Below are positions 7,684-17,817 of a DNA stretch of 64,000 bases, in pieces. The first letter of the stretch is position 1; each line of letters opens with the position of its first letter. Under the pieces are notes generated by a model. That model was not told the DNA's origin. It ran no database searches and saw only the letters and a program-made list of their open reading frames with translations. The stretch comes from Pseudomonadota bacterium (GTDB taxonomy: Bacteria; Myxococcota_A; UBA796; UBA9615), in the NCBI GenBank assembly GCA_024229515.1, contig JAAESI010000105.1, positions 1-64,000 on the forward strand. The letters are read 5' to 3'. Both the position numbers and the translations under genes were made by a program.

Positions 7684-8858
7684 GCGGCGGCTCCGTACAG
7701 CGCCAGCAGCCCCTCGACGTGGCGCTCCAGATCGGGCGTCAGGGGCCACGCCGCGCGGCGGTCCACCAGGTCCCGACGCTGCTCCAGCAGCCGCTCGATC
7801 GCGTGCTGAAGCCCCTCGGCATCGCCGGGCGGGAACAGCGTTCCGTTGACCCCCTCGATGACCTGCTCGGCGAGGCCGCCATGGTCCGCCACCACCACCG
7901 GGACGCCCGACAGGAGCGCCGCGTTGACGGTTCGTCCGAAGCTCTCCCGCACCCGGCTGGGAGCGATCAACGCGGTCGCACCGTCGAGCAGCCCCGACAG
8001 CATCGGCGGCTCGTACCGACCGTGGAACCGAATCGGCGAAGCGCCGGCGCGGGACATCAGCCGCGCCTCGTAGGGACGATCGGGAGACGCCGGCGCCGCC
8101 GGACTGCCCCCGTGCACATCCAATTCGACCCGGGTCTCCAGCTCCGCCGCCGCCGCCACCGCGAGGTCGGCGCCTTTCTCCTGACGCAGGTCGCCGGCGA
8201 AGACGAGGCGCGCGCGCCCCACCCGGGGCTCCACCGCGTCCCGCATCGGCCGGGCCACCGCGGGGGGCAGGACGTGCACGGAGTCCTGGTCGATGCCGTG
8301 CTCCATCAGCTCCTGCGCCACCCACGCCGACGGGGCGATGTTGGCGTCGCAGTCGTCCGCGGCGCGACGCAGGGCGGTGGTCCGGAGCGGGAACATCAAG
8401 CCGCCGAGCAGCCGCGCCAGCCCGCCGTGGCAGGGGCCGCAGGCGACGCCCCGCCGGGGGCCATCGCAGTCGCTGCCGAGGCCGGTGCGGAGGTGCACGC
8501 GCTGGCAGAGCACCCACAGATCGTGGTGGGTCCAGACGGTGCGAGCCCCGGCGAGGCGGGCGATCCCGGGCATCGCGTAGTGCAGCCCTCGGAGGCTGTG
8601 GAAATGCACGACGTCCGGGGTGTTCTCGACCATCAGGGCGGCGAATCGAGCGCACAGATCCGCGTTCGCGAACGACCGTCGGAACCGGCTCCCGGGGGCC
8701 CCCTCGGTGCCGATCGCATCGGGCCCGGCGCCGCCGAGGGCGACGAGGCGGACGTCGTGCCCCCGCCGCTGCAGCGCCGCGTCCAGCTCGCGCACGTGCA
8801 GGTCCGCGCCACCGCGCGCCAAGGGGGGAAGAGCATCGGTCACCAACATCACCCGCAC
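7680..8858 (-). CDS. GT4 family glycosyltransferase, first gene of the leftward operon
   Basis: 392 aa with a GTG at 8858; an ATG three codons in (8849) is an alternative. The N-terminal acceptor domain opens with VMLVTDALPPLARGGAD. The C-terminal donor domain has LVFAGDLRQEKGADL and APSRVRESFGRTVNAAL, the classical E-x7-E-like region. A Cys cluster in the middle (CDGPRRGVACGPC) is also found in other GT4 enzymes and may bind metal. The start is only 57 nt from the divergent GT2-PGT gene, so the two operons probably share a control region. Confidence 0.88.
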   Translation of the reverse strand: MRVMLVTDALPPLARGGADLHVRELDAALQRRGHDVRLVALGGAGPDAIGTEGAPGSRFRRSFANADLCARFAALMVENTPDVVHFHSLRGLHYAMPGIARLAGARTVWTHHDLWVLCQRVHLRTGLGSDCDGPRRGVACGPCHGGLARLLGGLMFPLRTTALRRAADDCDANIAPSAWVAQELMEHGIDQDSVHVLPPAVARPMRDAVEPRVGRARLVFAGDLRQEKGADLAVAAAAELETRVELDVHGGSPAAPASPDRPYEARLMSRAGASPIRFHGRYEPPMLSGLLDGATALIAPSRVRESFGRTVNAALLSGVPVVVADHGGLAEQVIEGVNGTLFPPGDAEGLQHAIERLLEQRRDLVDRRAAWPLTPDLERHVEGLLALYGAAA

Positions 8859-8915
8859 ACCGTGCAGCTTGCCACCTCGCAGACCCCCGGGAACAATGAC
8901 GCTGCCCCCTTCCCC

Positions 8916-10976
8916 ATGACTTCACCTCCCGATCTGACTGCCATCGTCGTCGCCTTCGACAGTGGGGCGGAGCTCGCTGCGTCGATCGAGTCGATCCGCC
9001 GGGAGGCCGCGCGCGAGGGACTGGCCGCCCAGATCCTGGTCGTCGACAACGCCTCGAAGGACGGCGCCGCCGCCTCCCTGCCCTCGTCGGACGACACCAC
9101 GGTGCTGACCAACCGCCGCAACGTCGGCTTCGGGGCCGCCGTGAACCGGGGCTTCCGCGCCGCCGAGGGGCGCAGGGTCCTGCTCCTGAACCCGGACGCG
9201 CGCCTGAGCCCGGGCGCCCTCCGGCCCCTGCTCGACGCCCTCGAGGACGACCCCACGGTCGCGCTCGCAGCTCCCTCGCTGCGCCTCGGCGACGGCTCCG
9301 CCCAGGAGAGCCCGCGGCGCTTCTACGACCTCGGCGCAGTGCTCGGACGGCGCACGCCCCTGCGGCACCTCGCGGGACCCCGCCGCGCCGCCGAGCAGCA
9401 CCTCATCGACAGCGCCGCCCTCCCCGGCCCCACCGACGTCGACTGGGTCACCGGCGCGGCCATGCTCCTGGACCGCGACGCCATGCCCGGCGACGGCCCC
9501 TTCGACGAGCGCTTCTTCCTCTACTTCGAGGACGTCGACCTGTGCCGACGCCTCCACGCCACCGGCCGCACCGTCCGCTTCGTGCCCGACGCCGTCGTCG
9601 ATCACCGGTTCGGCGGGGCGAGCCGACGCCAGGTGCCGTGGAACCCGCTGCTGTGGAGCCACATCCGGTCCGGCGTCCTCTACTCCTTCCGCTGGTCCGA
9701 GGGATGGTGGAGCAGCCGGTGGTGGCGCACCGCAGCGTCCGGGGCCGCCGCGTTCGGCTTGCGGCTCGCGCTCTTCGCGTCGCTGCTGACGGTCCTCCTT
9801 CCGACCGGGCCCGCCCTCGCCGCCGGCGCCGTCGGTTCCGCCGTGGTCGAGCGGCCGCGCCGACGTCGCCTCGGCCGCACAGCCCTCCCCACCGGCCTGG
9901 GCACGTTCGGGCGGCTGGCGATCGTGGCCGTCGCCGCGCACACCGCCACCACCGGCAGCGTCTCCACCGACGCCGTCGCCCCCCTGCTGTGGTGGGCCGT
10001 CGCCGCCGCCGCCTCGCTGGACCTGCTCCGGCGCCTCCGCCGCGCCTCCGGTGGGGCCCTCCGCCGCCGCGGCTTCGGCCACACCACCTGCTTGCTCGCG
10101 GGCGACCCCACCGCTGCCGCGGCCATCGCTCAGAGCCTCGCCGAATCGCCCCAGGAGGGGCTGGAGATCGCGGGCTTCGTCCCCCTGGATCCGTTCGCCG
10201 AGGGCGGCCCCACTCCCCGCCTCCGGTCCTGGGAGCACGTCGCCGACGTAGCCCGAGACCTGCGCGCCGAGGCGGTGCTCATCGCCGGGACTGCCGACGA
10301 CCTCGCCCGCACCGCCGACGGGGTCGATGCCCTGCGCCGCGCAGGCGTCGAAGCGTCCTTCGCCCTCACCGGCAGCACCGAGCTGCTGCAGCCCACCGAC
10401 AGCGACCGCGTCGGCGCCTACCCGCTGCTCCCCCTCGGCATCGGTGCGGCCGCACGCATCAGCGATCGCCTCGCCGCCGGGGCCGGCCGATGCGCCGCCG
10501 CCCTCGGCCTTCTCCTCCTCCTCCCCGTCACCCCCCTGCTGCTGCTCGCCTCCGCCGTCGCCTCCCGTCGGGCCCCCGTTCACGGCGTCGGCCGGGTGGG
10601 CCGCGAGTTGCGGCCGTTCCGCATGCTCCGCCTCCGCACCGCCCCCGAAGGCGAAGACGGCGGCGGCCGCCTCGGAAGCCTCCTGCGCCGCACCCACATC
10701 GACGAGCTCCCCCAGCTCTGGAACGTCGTACGCGGCGAGATGGCGCTGGTCGGCCCCCGCCCGGTCGAGCCCGAGGTCGCCGAGCAGCTCGAGCCGTGGG
10801 AGCGGGCACGGTTCCGGGTGCGCCCCGGCATCACCGGCATGTGGCAGCTGGATCGCCTCCGCCGCTGGCGCCTGGAGCAGATGGTCGCCTCCGACCTGCT
10901 CTACCTGCTGCGCTGGTCCCCGAGCCTCGACCTGCGCATCCTCGGCGAGACCCTCCTGGGGCGGAGAACCCCCTGA
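8916..10976 (+). CDS. Fusion of GT2 glycosyltransferase and polyprenyl-phosphate glycosylphosphotransferase
   Basis: 686 aa from the ATG at 8916. Residues about 1-270 are a GT2 domain (LTAIVVAFDSGAELAASI, VVDNASKDG, LLLNPDARLSPGA, FFLYFEDVDLC). Hydrophobic helices follow, then a Rossmann-like segment (TCLLAGDPTAAAAIAQSL to about residue 510), a further membrane helix, and the catalytic bacterial sugar transferase domain. That domain has the Asp-Glu dyad in HIDELPQLWNV and the signature GEMALVGPRP with RPGITGMWQ. The PGT part would start glycan assembly by moving phosphosugar onto undecaprenyl phosphate; the GT2 part could add the next sugar. It is the first gene of the rightward operon and overlaps the next gene. 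Confidence 0.9.
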   Translation: MTSPPDLTAIVVAFDSGAELAASIESIRREAAREGLAAQILVVDNASKDGAAASLPSSDDTTVLTNRRNVGFGAAVNRGFRAAEGRRVLLLNPDARLSPGALRPLLDALEDDPTVALAAPSLRLGDGSAQESPRRFYDLGAVLGRRTPLRHLAGPRRAAEQHLIDSAALPGPTDVDWVTGAAMLLDRDAMPGDGPFDERFFLYFEDVDLCRRLHATGRTVRFVPDAVVDHRFGGASRRQVPWNPLLWSHIRSGVLYSFRWSEGWWSSRWWRTAASGAAAFGLRLALFASLLTVLLPTGPALAAGAVGSAVVERPRRRRLGRTALPTGLGTFGRLAIVAVAAHTATTGSVSTDAVAPLLWWAVAAAASLDLLRRLRRASGGALRRRGFGHTTCLLAGDPTAAAAIAQSLAESPQEGLEIAGFVPLDPFAEGGPTPRLRSWEHVADVARDLRAEAVLIAGTADDLARTADGVDALRRAGVEASFALTGSTELLQPTDSDRVGAYPLLPLGIGAAARISDRLAAGAGRCAAALGLLLLLPVTPLLLLASAVASRRAPVHGVGRVGRELRPFRMLRLRTAPEGEDGGGRLGSLLRRTHIDELPQLWNVVRGEMALVGPRPVEPEVAEQLEPWERARFRVRPGITGMWQLDRLRRWRLEQMVASDLLYLLRWSPSLDLRILGETLLGRRTP

Positions 10977-12136
10977 AGCTCCCCTCCTCGGCCCTTCAGC
11001 TCGCCGGTTGGTACGACGGACGCCGCGCCTTTGTGGGCCCCACCACGGTGCAGGTCGACCTGACCGATGCGTGCAACCAGAGCTGCCACGTCTGCTGGCT
11101 CCACGCCCCCGATCTGAAGGCGAAGAACAAGGAGCGGCTGGGCAAGCTGGAGTCGCTGCCGATCGAGCGTGTGCTGGCCCTGTTCGACGAACTGAAGGCC
11201 ATCGGCACCGAGGAGATCTACTTCGCCGGCGGCGGCGAGCCGTTCGCTCACCCCAAGGCCTGGGAGGCGATCGAAGGCGCGCTCCACCGCGGCCTGACCG
11301 CGTCGCTGCACACCAACTTCTCGCTCGTGGGCGACGTGCAGCGGCTCATCGATCTGGGGGTCCACCACGTCACCGTGAGCCTCTGGGCAGGCACCCGCGA
11401 GGCTTACGCGGCGACCCACCCGGGCACCGCCCCGGAGGTCTTCGATCAGGTGACGGAGGCCCTGGCGGAGCTCAACCGACGGAAGGTCGATCGGCCGGTC
11501 ACGAAGCTCTATCACGTGCTCACGACCGCGAATGCGGGCGACGTCGCCGCCATGCTGGAGCTGGCCGAGCGGCTCGGCTGCGACGCGATGGAGTTGGCCG
11601 TCGCCGACACCGTGCCGGGCGCCACGGACCCCCTTGGACTCGCCCCCGCCCAGGCCGCCCAGCTGCTCCTGGACCTGCAGCCGTGGGAGGGCCGCGCGGC
11701 CTGGCGACGCCCCCGCCTGCTCGGTTTCGAAGCCCTTCGGACCCGCCTCCAGGCCGTCGCGACGGGCCGGCCCAGCGACGTCGACCTCGTCCACGAGATC
11801 CCCTGCTTCGCCGGCTGGACCTACGCCCGGGTCATGGCCGACGGCCGCGTCATTCCGTGCCTCAAGGCTCACCGCATCCCCTCGGGGAACATCCACGACG
11901 CCTCGTTTGCCGACATCTGGGACGGCACCCGCCAGGCGGCGTTTCGCGAAGCCGCCCGCTCGGCCCTCAAGGCGGGCCCCCTGTTCGCCTCGATCGGCAA
12001 CGACGACGGCGCCGCGTGCGGCTGCGAGCGGGGCTGCGACAACCTCGAAGCGAACCGGCGCACCGCCGAGCGGCTCCGCTCCCTCACCAGCCTCGAGCGC
12101 GGCCTGCTGCGCACCGTCGGACGGTTCCAGCGATGA
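10973..12136 (+). CDS. Radical SAM protein with SPASM-type C-terminal cysteines
   Basis: The cluster motif CNQSCHVC (Cx3Cx2C) is plain, preceded by the typical VQVDLTDA strand and followed by EIYFAGGGEPFAHP, matching the GGEP motif that holds the SAM amino group. The C-terminal third has Cys residues at CFAGWTYARVMADGRVIPC and CGCERGC, fitting an auxiliary-cluster (SPASM/twitch) region. The start is uncertain: no ATG, GTG or TTG precedes the conserved strand in frame except a GTG at 11033, so either that GTG or a CTG at 10973 overlapping the upstream TGA is used. SPASM enzymes usually act on peptides, sugars or cofactors. Its setting between a GT-PGT fusion and a GT2 (ATGA overlap downstream) suggests modification of a sugar or glycan; this is inference. 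Confidence 0.85.
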   Translation: MKLPSSALQLAGWYDGRRAFVGPTTVQVDLTDACNQSCHVCWLHAPDLKAKNKERLGKLESLPIERVLALFDELKAIGTEEIYFAGGGEPFAHPKAWEAIEGALHRGLTASLHTNFSLVGDVQRLIDLGVHHVTVSLWAGTREAYAATHPGTAPEVFDQVTEALAELNRRKVDRPVTKLYHVLTTANAGDVAAMLELAERLGCDAMELAVADTVPGATDPLGLAPAQAAQLLLDLQPWEGRAAWRRPRLLGFEALRTRLQAVATGRPSDVDLVHEIPCFAGWTYARVMADGRVIPCLKAHRIPSGNIHDASFADIWDGTRQAAFREAARSALKAGPLFASIGNDDGAACGCERGCDNLEANRRTAERLRSLTSLERGLLRTVGRFQR

Positions 12137-13194
12137 CGTCGATGACGGTCGTGGTGCCGACCTGGGAAGGCTCGGCGGAGTGGCTGGGGGACTGCCTCGC
12201 GTCGCTCCGCGACCAGGTGACCGATGAGGCGTTCACGGTGCTCGTGGTCTTCGACGGCGACGTGCCCACGGTCCAGGAGATCGTCTACGACGTGCTCCCC
12301 TCGGCGAGGACGGTCCGCCAGCCCAAGCGCCGCGGGTTCGCCACCGCCGCCACCGCCGGCCTGCGCGCCGCCAAGGGGGACTTCATCGCGGTGGTGAACG
12401 ACGACGTGGTCCTCGATCCGGGATGGGTCGCGGGCATGTTCGACGCCGCCGGACGCCACCCCGACGTCGGCTTCTTCGCCTCCCGCGTGGTCACCGCCGC
12501 CGACCCCCTGCGCATCGACAGCGCCGGCCACGGGCTCACCCGGTGGGGCGAAGCGTTCGAGGTCGGGGCGGGCTGCCTCGACGGCCCCGACTACGACACC
12601 GAGCGCGAGGTGTTCGGGGCCCCCGCCTCAGCCGCGGTCTACCGACGGGAGCTGATCGAGGACTGCAAGGGCTTCGACACCACCCTGGAGGCCTACCTCG
12701 AGGACGTCGAACTGAGCCTCCGCGCCCGCCTCCTGGGCTTCTCCTGCCTGTACGTGCCGACCGCCCGCGCCACTCACCGGGGCCGCGCCTCCTACGGCTC
12801 CGCCGCTGAGCGCCTGCTCGCCCGCAACCAGATCCGGATGCTCGCCCGCACCATGCCTCGCGCCGCCCTCCGCGCCGCCGCCCCCGCCGCCGTCGTGCAC
12901 CTGTCGGTGGAGACCGCCTACGGACTGCTTCGGGGCCGGCCCGGAGCCGCCACGGGGCTGGTCGATGGGGTCACCCGCATCACCGCCGCGATCGGCGAAC
13001 GGGGCGCCACCCTGGGCCGGCGCCGCACCTCGGACGAAGAGCTCCTGGGCGCCCTCCGCGCCAGCGAAGAGCGGCTTCGCGAGCTCGGGCGATCGCCTGC
13101 CAGCCTCCCCCGCAAGGCGCGCCTGAGCATCTCCGCGGGCCTCACCCGGTGGGTCGATCGCAGGCAAGACCGCCTCGATCGACCCCTCTGGTAG
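12133..13194 (+). CDS. GT2 family glycosyltransferase
   Basis: 353 aa; the ATG at 12133 overlaps the radical SAM stop (ATGA). GT-A blocks: MTVVVPTWEGSAEWLGDCL, VVFDGD, FIAVVNDDVVLDPGW and LEAYLEDVELSLRARL. The C-terminal 90 residues are Ala-rich with a hydrophobic helix near 255-275 and a charged, coiled-coil-like tail. The tight coupling to the radical SAM gene suggests a shared substrate. Confidence 0.87.
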   Translation: MTSMTVVVPTWEGSAEWLGDCLASLRDQVTDEAFTVLVVFDGDVPTVQEIVYDVLPSARTVRQPKRRGFATAATAGLRAAKGDFIAVVNDDVVLDPGWVAGMFDAAGRHPDVGFFASRVVTAADPLRIDSAGHGLTRWGEAFEVGAGCLDGPDYDTEREVFGAPASAAVYRRELIEDCKGFDTTLEAYLEDVELSLRARLLGFSCLYVPTARATHRGRASYGSAAERLLARNQIRMLARTMPRAALRAAAPAAVVHLSVETAYGLLRGRPGAATGLVDGVTRITAAIGERGATLGRRRTSDEELLGALRASEERLRELGRSPASLPRKARLSISAGLTRWVDRRQDRLDRPLW

Positions 13195-13205
13195 GGTCGC
13201 GCGCC

Positions 13206-14170
<965 letters not shown>

Positions 14171-14171
<1 letters not shown>

Positions 14172-14989
14172 TGCCGTCGGCGGCGGTCGACGTCCTCGTC
14201 CCCACCCGGGGGCGCCCCGCGAGCCTCGAGCTCGCGCTGGCGAGCATCGACCGAACCGCCGCCGCCGAACCCGACCTCGACGTCCGCGTGCATGTGTTGG
14301 ACGCCGCCCCCGAGGGCCTCGGTCCCGCCGCCGCCCGCAACGCCGCCGCGCGCCTGGGTGACGCCCCCTACCTGGCCCTGCTGGACGACGACGACGCCTG
14401 GGTCGCACCTCGGTTGGGGCCGGCGATCGAGCTCCTCGACACGCGTCCCGAGATCGCGTTGACCGCGGGCGACGCCGCGCTCTCCTCGGGAGGCCGGTTT
14501 CTTCCCCTGCCCCCGACCCCGGGGGAGTCCCGCGACCACGGCGCGCTCGCGCTGGACTGCTCGGTCTGCACGTCCACGGTCACCCTCCGGCGCACCGACT
14601 GGGAGGCTGCGGGGGGCATGGACGAGTCCCTGGACCGGGCCGAGGACTACGACCTGTGGCTTCGGCTCACCGCCGACGGCCGGCGCGTCGGCCTGCTCCC
14701 GGGAACCCTGGCCGAGTACGACGACTCCGGCGCCGGGCTCAGCGGCGATCCGGTGGCGATGGCGCGGGCAACGCTGGCCGCTCTGTCCCGATCGGCACGC
14801 ATGCCCGAGCGCGATCCGGTTTGGCGGGATCGCCGGGGAAGGCTGCACGGAGTCGTCGCCCACGGGCTCGTCAAGGAGGGACGCTTCGACGAAGCACGGG
14901 CCGAAGCACGGCTCGCTTTGGAACTTGCGCCGACCGCCCGTGTCGCATGGACATCGATGACGCGGGCAGTCCTTCGGCTGCGGCGCTAG
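14171..14989 (+). CDS. GT2-like glycosyltransferase with C-terminal TPR-like tail
   Basis: 272 aa; ATG at 14171 shares its A with the upstream TGA (TGATG). N-terminal VDVLVPTRGRPASLELAL and YLALLDDDDAWVAPRL (DDDD metal site) are GT-A features, and AEDYDLWLRL fits the region around the catalytic base. The last 60 residues (DEARAEARLALELAPTA) look like a single TPR-type helix pair. It ends the rightward polysaccharide operon. Confidence 0.83.
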
Positions 14990-15003
14990 ACTTGGATTCG
15001 AGG

Positions 15004-15912
15004 ATGGGATTGAGAGCTTTCTTCCTGCTCGTCGCATTGGCCGTGGTGCTCCCGAGCACCGCGTTCGCCGTCGACGGCTTCCAGAACCTGAAGTTCGGCA
15101 TGAGTCCGGAGGACGTACGCACGGCGTACCCCAACGACGTCGTGCACGACCCGGAGCCCAAGGGGGCGCCCGAGGGGAGCATCGGCGGCGCGCTGGTGTT
15201 CGACGGCAAGCTGTTCGACGCCAACGTCGAGGTCTCCTGCTTCTTCACCGCATCGGGCCTGTCGGTCATCCGCATGGTCTACGCGGGACCCAAGCAGGAC
15301 CACGTCGACCAGCTCCTGGAGTTCTACAAGCCCTACTGGAACGAGCCGCTGCGCAGCATCGAGCGGGTGGGCTCGCGCAAGACGACGCTGTGGGCGTGGC
15401 CGTGGGAGGGCGTGCAGCTCCGCCAGGTCAGCGACGACGGCAAGGTGAAGTACCAACGGATCGACTTCTCGGAGGTGGTCCTGGGACGGTGGACGAAGAC
15501 CGACGCGCTCGTCTGCAAGATCCTCCCGGGCACCTCGTCCTGCCCCTTCCCCGACGGCTTGTGCGCCCAGCAGGACAGCTCGATCGGCGACGACAACCGC
15601 ACCCAGGTGATCGAGATCGCCGACCGCCCGGCGGAGATCGTCTGCGACTACCAGGACTACACCCTGCGGGACATCACGCTGACCTTGAAGGGTCCGGACG
15701 ATCGCTCCACGGACTGGGTCCAGACCATCCTCCAGCGGCGGCTCGGAGCCGGCGTCGAGGAGCGCAAGGGGGACGCCAACAAGGCCGTCATCGACACGAG
15801 GTGGGCCGCTCAGGGGGTCGAGCTGCGGGTCGTTCGCAGGGCCACCGTCAAGACCGACAAGGGCTGGACCGGCCCCGTCGAGTTCGTCCGCATCAAGCGG
15901 GTTCCGAGGTAG
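15004..15912 (+). CDS. Exported protein of unknown function, 302 aa
   Basis: Starts with a clear signal peptide (MGLRAFFLLVALAVVLPSTAFA, cleavage after AFA). The mature part opens with FQNLKFGMSPEDVR, a pattern common to periplasmic proteins of unknown role, and contains several Cys that could pair. TAGACT ends 11 nt before the ATG, though it includes the previous TAG stop. The 3' end overlaps the convergent FAD-oxidase gene by 20 bp. Function unknown. Confidence 0.8.
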   Translation: MGLRAFFLLVALAVVLPSTAFAVDGFQNLKFGMSPEDVRTAYPNDVVHDPEPKGAPEGSIGGALVFDGKLFDANVEVSCFFTASGLSVIRMVYAGPKQDHVDQLLEFYKPYWNEPLRSIERVGSRKTTLWAWPWEGVQLRQVSDDGKVKYQRIDFSEVVLGRWTKTDALVCKILPGTSSCPFPDGLCAQQDSSIGDDNRTQVIEIADRPAEIVCDYQDYTLRDITLTLKGPDDRSTDWVQTILQRRLGAGVEERKGDANKAVIDTRWAAQGVELRVVRRATVKTDKGWTGPVEFVRIKRVPR

Positions 15913-17278
15913 GGAAGCCCTTACCGGGGTTCAGGATCCCCAGGGGATCGAACGTCGCCTTGATCTGCCGCTGCAGCGCCACCTGCGGCGCCCCCAACTC
16001 CCGCTCGAGGTAGGGCCGCTTCACCAGACCGATGCCGTGCTCGCCGGTGACCGTGCCGCCGAGCTCCAGGGCGTGGACCATGATCTCGTCCGCCGCCTTG
16101 GCCGCTCGCGACGAGCCGCTCAGCTCCTCCCACAGCAGGTTGACGTGCAGGTTGCCGTCCCCGGCGTGGCCGTAGGCGAACGCGATCAGCTTGTGCTTGC
16201 GCCCGACCTGGGAGATGAGCTGCAGCATGCGCGGCATCGCCCCCAGCGGGACGGCCACGTCCTCCGTGATCCAGCCCAGCGCGCCCTCCTTGACGCTCCG
16301 GCTCGTCCGCCGCCGCATCGACCAGAGCGTCTTGCGCTGCGCCGGCGTCGAGCACAGCTGGAGGTGCTCGGGGGGGCGGGGCAGCTCTTCGGCGAACCGG
16401 CGCAAAAACGCCGCCGGCATGCCCGGCTCGCCGTCGAATTCCACCAACAGGAGCGCTCCCCAGGTGGGGTCGACACCGGACTGAACGTCGCGCCCCATGC
16501 GCTCCACCGTCGTCGAATCGAACAGCTCCAGCGCACGCGGCTGCAACCCGGAGGTCCGCGCCTGGATCACCGCCTCGGCGGCGTAGGAGGTGCGCTCGAA
16601 CGCGATCATCGCGGAGACGACCTCGCGGGGTCGGGGACGCAGCGCGAGGCGGATGCCGGCGATGACGGCGAGGGTGCCCTCGGAGCCGACCAACAACGAC
16701 GTCAGGTCGTAGCCCGCGACCCCCTTGGGTTGGCGGCGCCCCGTCTCGATGACCGTGCCGTCGGGCAGCACGGCGGTGACCCCGAGCACGTGATCGCCCG
16801 TGACCCCGTACTTCGTCGCCACGGGTCCGCCCGCGTTAGTGGCGACGTTCCCGCCGAGCGTGCACTCGTCCAGCGACGCCGGGTCGGGGGGATAGAAGAG
16901 GCCGTGGCCCTCGGCCATGAGCTCGCGGAAGGGGCCGGTGATGACGCCGGGCTCGACCTCGGCCCAGCCGTGCTCGGGGCGGACCGCCTTGACCCGCTGC
17001 ATCGGCGCCAGCGACAGCACGATCCCGCCCTTGCAGGGGACGCACCCGCCAGCCTTGCCGGTGCCGGCGCCGCGGGGCGTGACGAGCACCCCGTGCTTCG
17101 TCGCCCATTCCATCGTCGCAGAGATGTCGGCCACGTTGGCGGCTTGCACTACGGCCTTGGGGACCACTTCGGCGGCGGTGGATTCGTCCCCGCCGTAGGC
17201 AGCCAACTCCTCGGGATCGTCGAGCAGTTCCGAGTCGGTCAGCGCCTTCCGGAGACCCGCGAGGGGGAGCTTCCTCAC
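15893..17278 (-). CDS. FAD-linked oxidase, GlcD / D-lactate dehydrogenase type
   Basis: 461 aa with a GTG start at 17278 that overlaps the upstream stop (GTGA). The N-terminal FAD-binding (PCMH) domain has VLVTPRGAGTGKAGG and FYPPDPASLDECTLGGNVATNAGG; the C-terminal FAD-oxidase C domain contains the metal-site type block FAYGHAGDGNLHVNL and ends VTGEHGIGLVKRPYL and LGILNPGKG. Members oxidise 2-hydroxy acids such as glycolate or D-lactate and pass electrons to the quinone pool or an accessory subunit. It is coupled to an rmlC-like gene, an unexpected pairing. Confidence 0.92.
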   Translation of the reverse strand: MRKLPLAGLRKALTDSELLDDPEELAAYGGDESTAAEVVPKAVVQAANVADISATMEWATKHGVLVTPRGAGTGKAGGCVPCKGGIVLSLAPMQRVKAVRPEHGWAEVEPGVITGPFRELMAEGHGLFYPPDPASLDECTLGGNVATNAGGPVATKYGVTGDHVLGVTAVLPDGTVIETGRRQPKGVAGYDLTSLLVGSEGTLAVIAGIRLALRPRPREVVSAMIAFERTSYAAEAVIQARTSGLQPRALELFDSTTVERMGRDVQSGVDPTWGALLLVEFDGEPGMPAAFLRRFAEELPRPPEHLQLCSTPAQRKTLWSMRRRTSRSVKEGALGWITEDVAVPLGAMPRMLQLISQVGRKHKLIAFAYGHAGDGNLHVNLLWEELSGSSRAAKAADEIMVHALELGGTVTGEHGIGLVKRPYLERELGAPQVALQRQIKATFDPLGILNPGKGFPTSEPA

Positions 17279-17790
17279 GCGTCCCTGCGGGCCCAGTCGT
17301 AGGGGTCGAGACCCTCAGCGGGGGCGGCGTGGGGAGGCGCGCGCTCTTCGTCGGGGGCGTCCTCGTTGTAGGTGGCGTCGGGCAGGTTCAGGACCATCGA
17401 CTCAGTCCCGCCGATCGACTTGAGCCCGTGCCAGATGCCAGGCGGGATGAGCACGAGCACCGGGTGGCGGTCGCCGAGCACGAACTCGAGCGTCTGTCCG
17501 TGCGTCGAGGAGCCGCTGCGTCCGTCGATCAGGACCAGGAGGGTGCGCCCTGAAAGTCCGACCATGCGGTCGGTCTGGGCCGCGTGCCGGTGCCACGCCT
17601 TGACGACCCCGGGGAGCACCGTGGTCACGTAGGCCTGCCCGAAGCGGTCGCCGTGGAGGTGCTCCTGATCGCCGCGCAGCAACACCGACAGGCTGCCCCG
17701 CTGGTCCGTGTACCAGCCGAGGTCCTGCACGAGCACGCCATCGATCCGGGTGGTGCGGGGAGAGCGGTTGGGGTTGGGGTTGCCAAGCAT
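17275..17790 (-). CDS. dTDP-4-dehydrorhamnose 3,5-epimerase-like (RmlC-type cupin)
   Basis: 171 aa from the ATG at 17790. A cupin-like core with VVKAWHRHAAQTDRM, VLIPPGIWHGLK and a C-terminal YNEDAPDEE block matches the RmlC/FdtA superfamily. The usual RGxHyQ box is changed to KAWHRH, so it could be a sugar isomerase relative instead of classical RmlC. With rmlB and rmlD 4 kb away it may complete dTDP-rhamnose synthesis, but rmlA is not in this window. It starts the short leftward operon with the FAD oxidase. Confidence 0.78.
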   Translation of the reverse strand: MLGNPNPNRSPRTTRIDGVLVQDLGWYTDQRGSLSVLLRGDQEHLHGDRFGQAYVTTVLPGVVKAWHRHAAQTDRMVGLSGRTLLVLIDGRSGSSTHGQTLEFVLGDRHPVLVLIPPGIWHGLKSIGGTESMVLNLPDATYNEDAPDEERAPPHAAPAEGLDPYDWARRDA

Positions 17791-17817
17791 CCGTCTCCAT
17801 TCTGCCGGGACGATGCG

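Noticed and set aside
8859-8915. Clear -10 elements in the 57-nt region between the two polysaccharide operons
   Set aside because: No good TAnnnT match at the 6-12 nt distance was found on either strand.
10327-13194. One long 955-codon frame spanning PGT, radical SAM and GT2
   Set aside because: Only its last part is the GT2 gene; the rest is an off-frame reading with Pro/Arg/Ser-rich nonsense.
13192-13197. TAGGGT before the epimerase gene as an independent promoter
   Set aside because: It begins with the upstream stop codon, and the gene is probably part of the operon; kept only as a remark.
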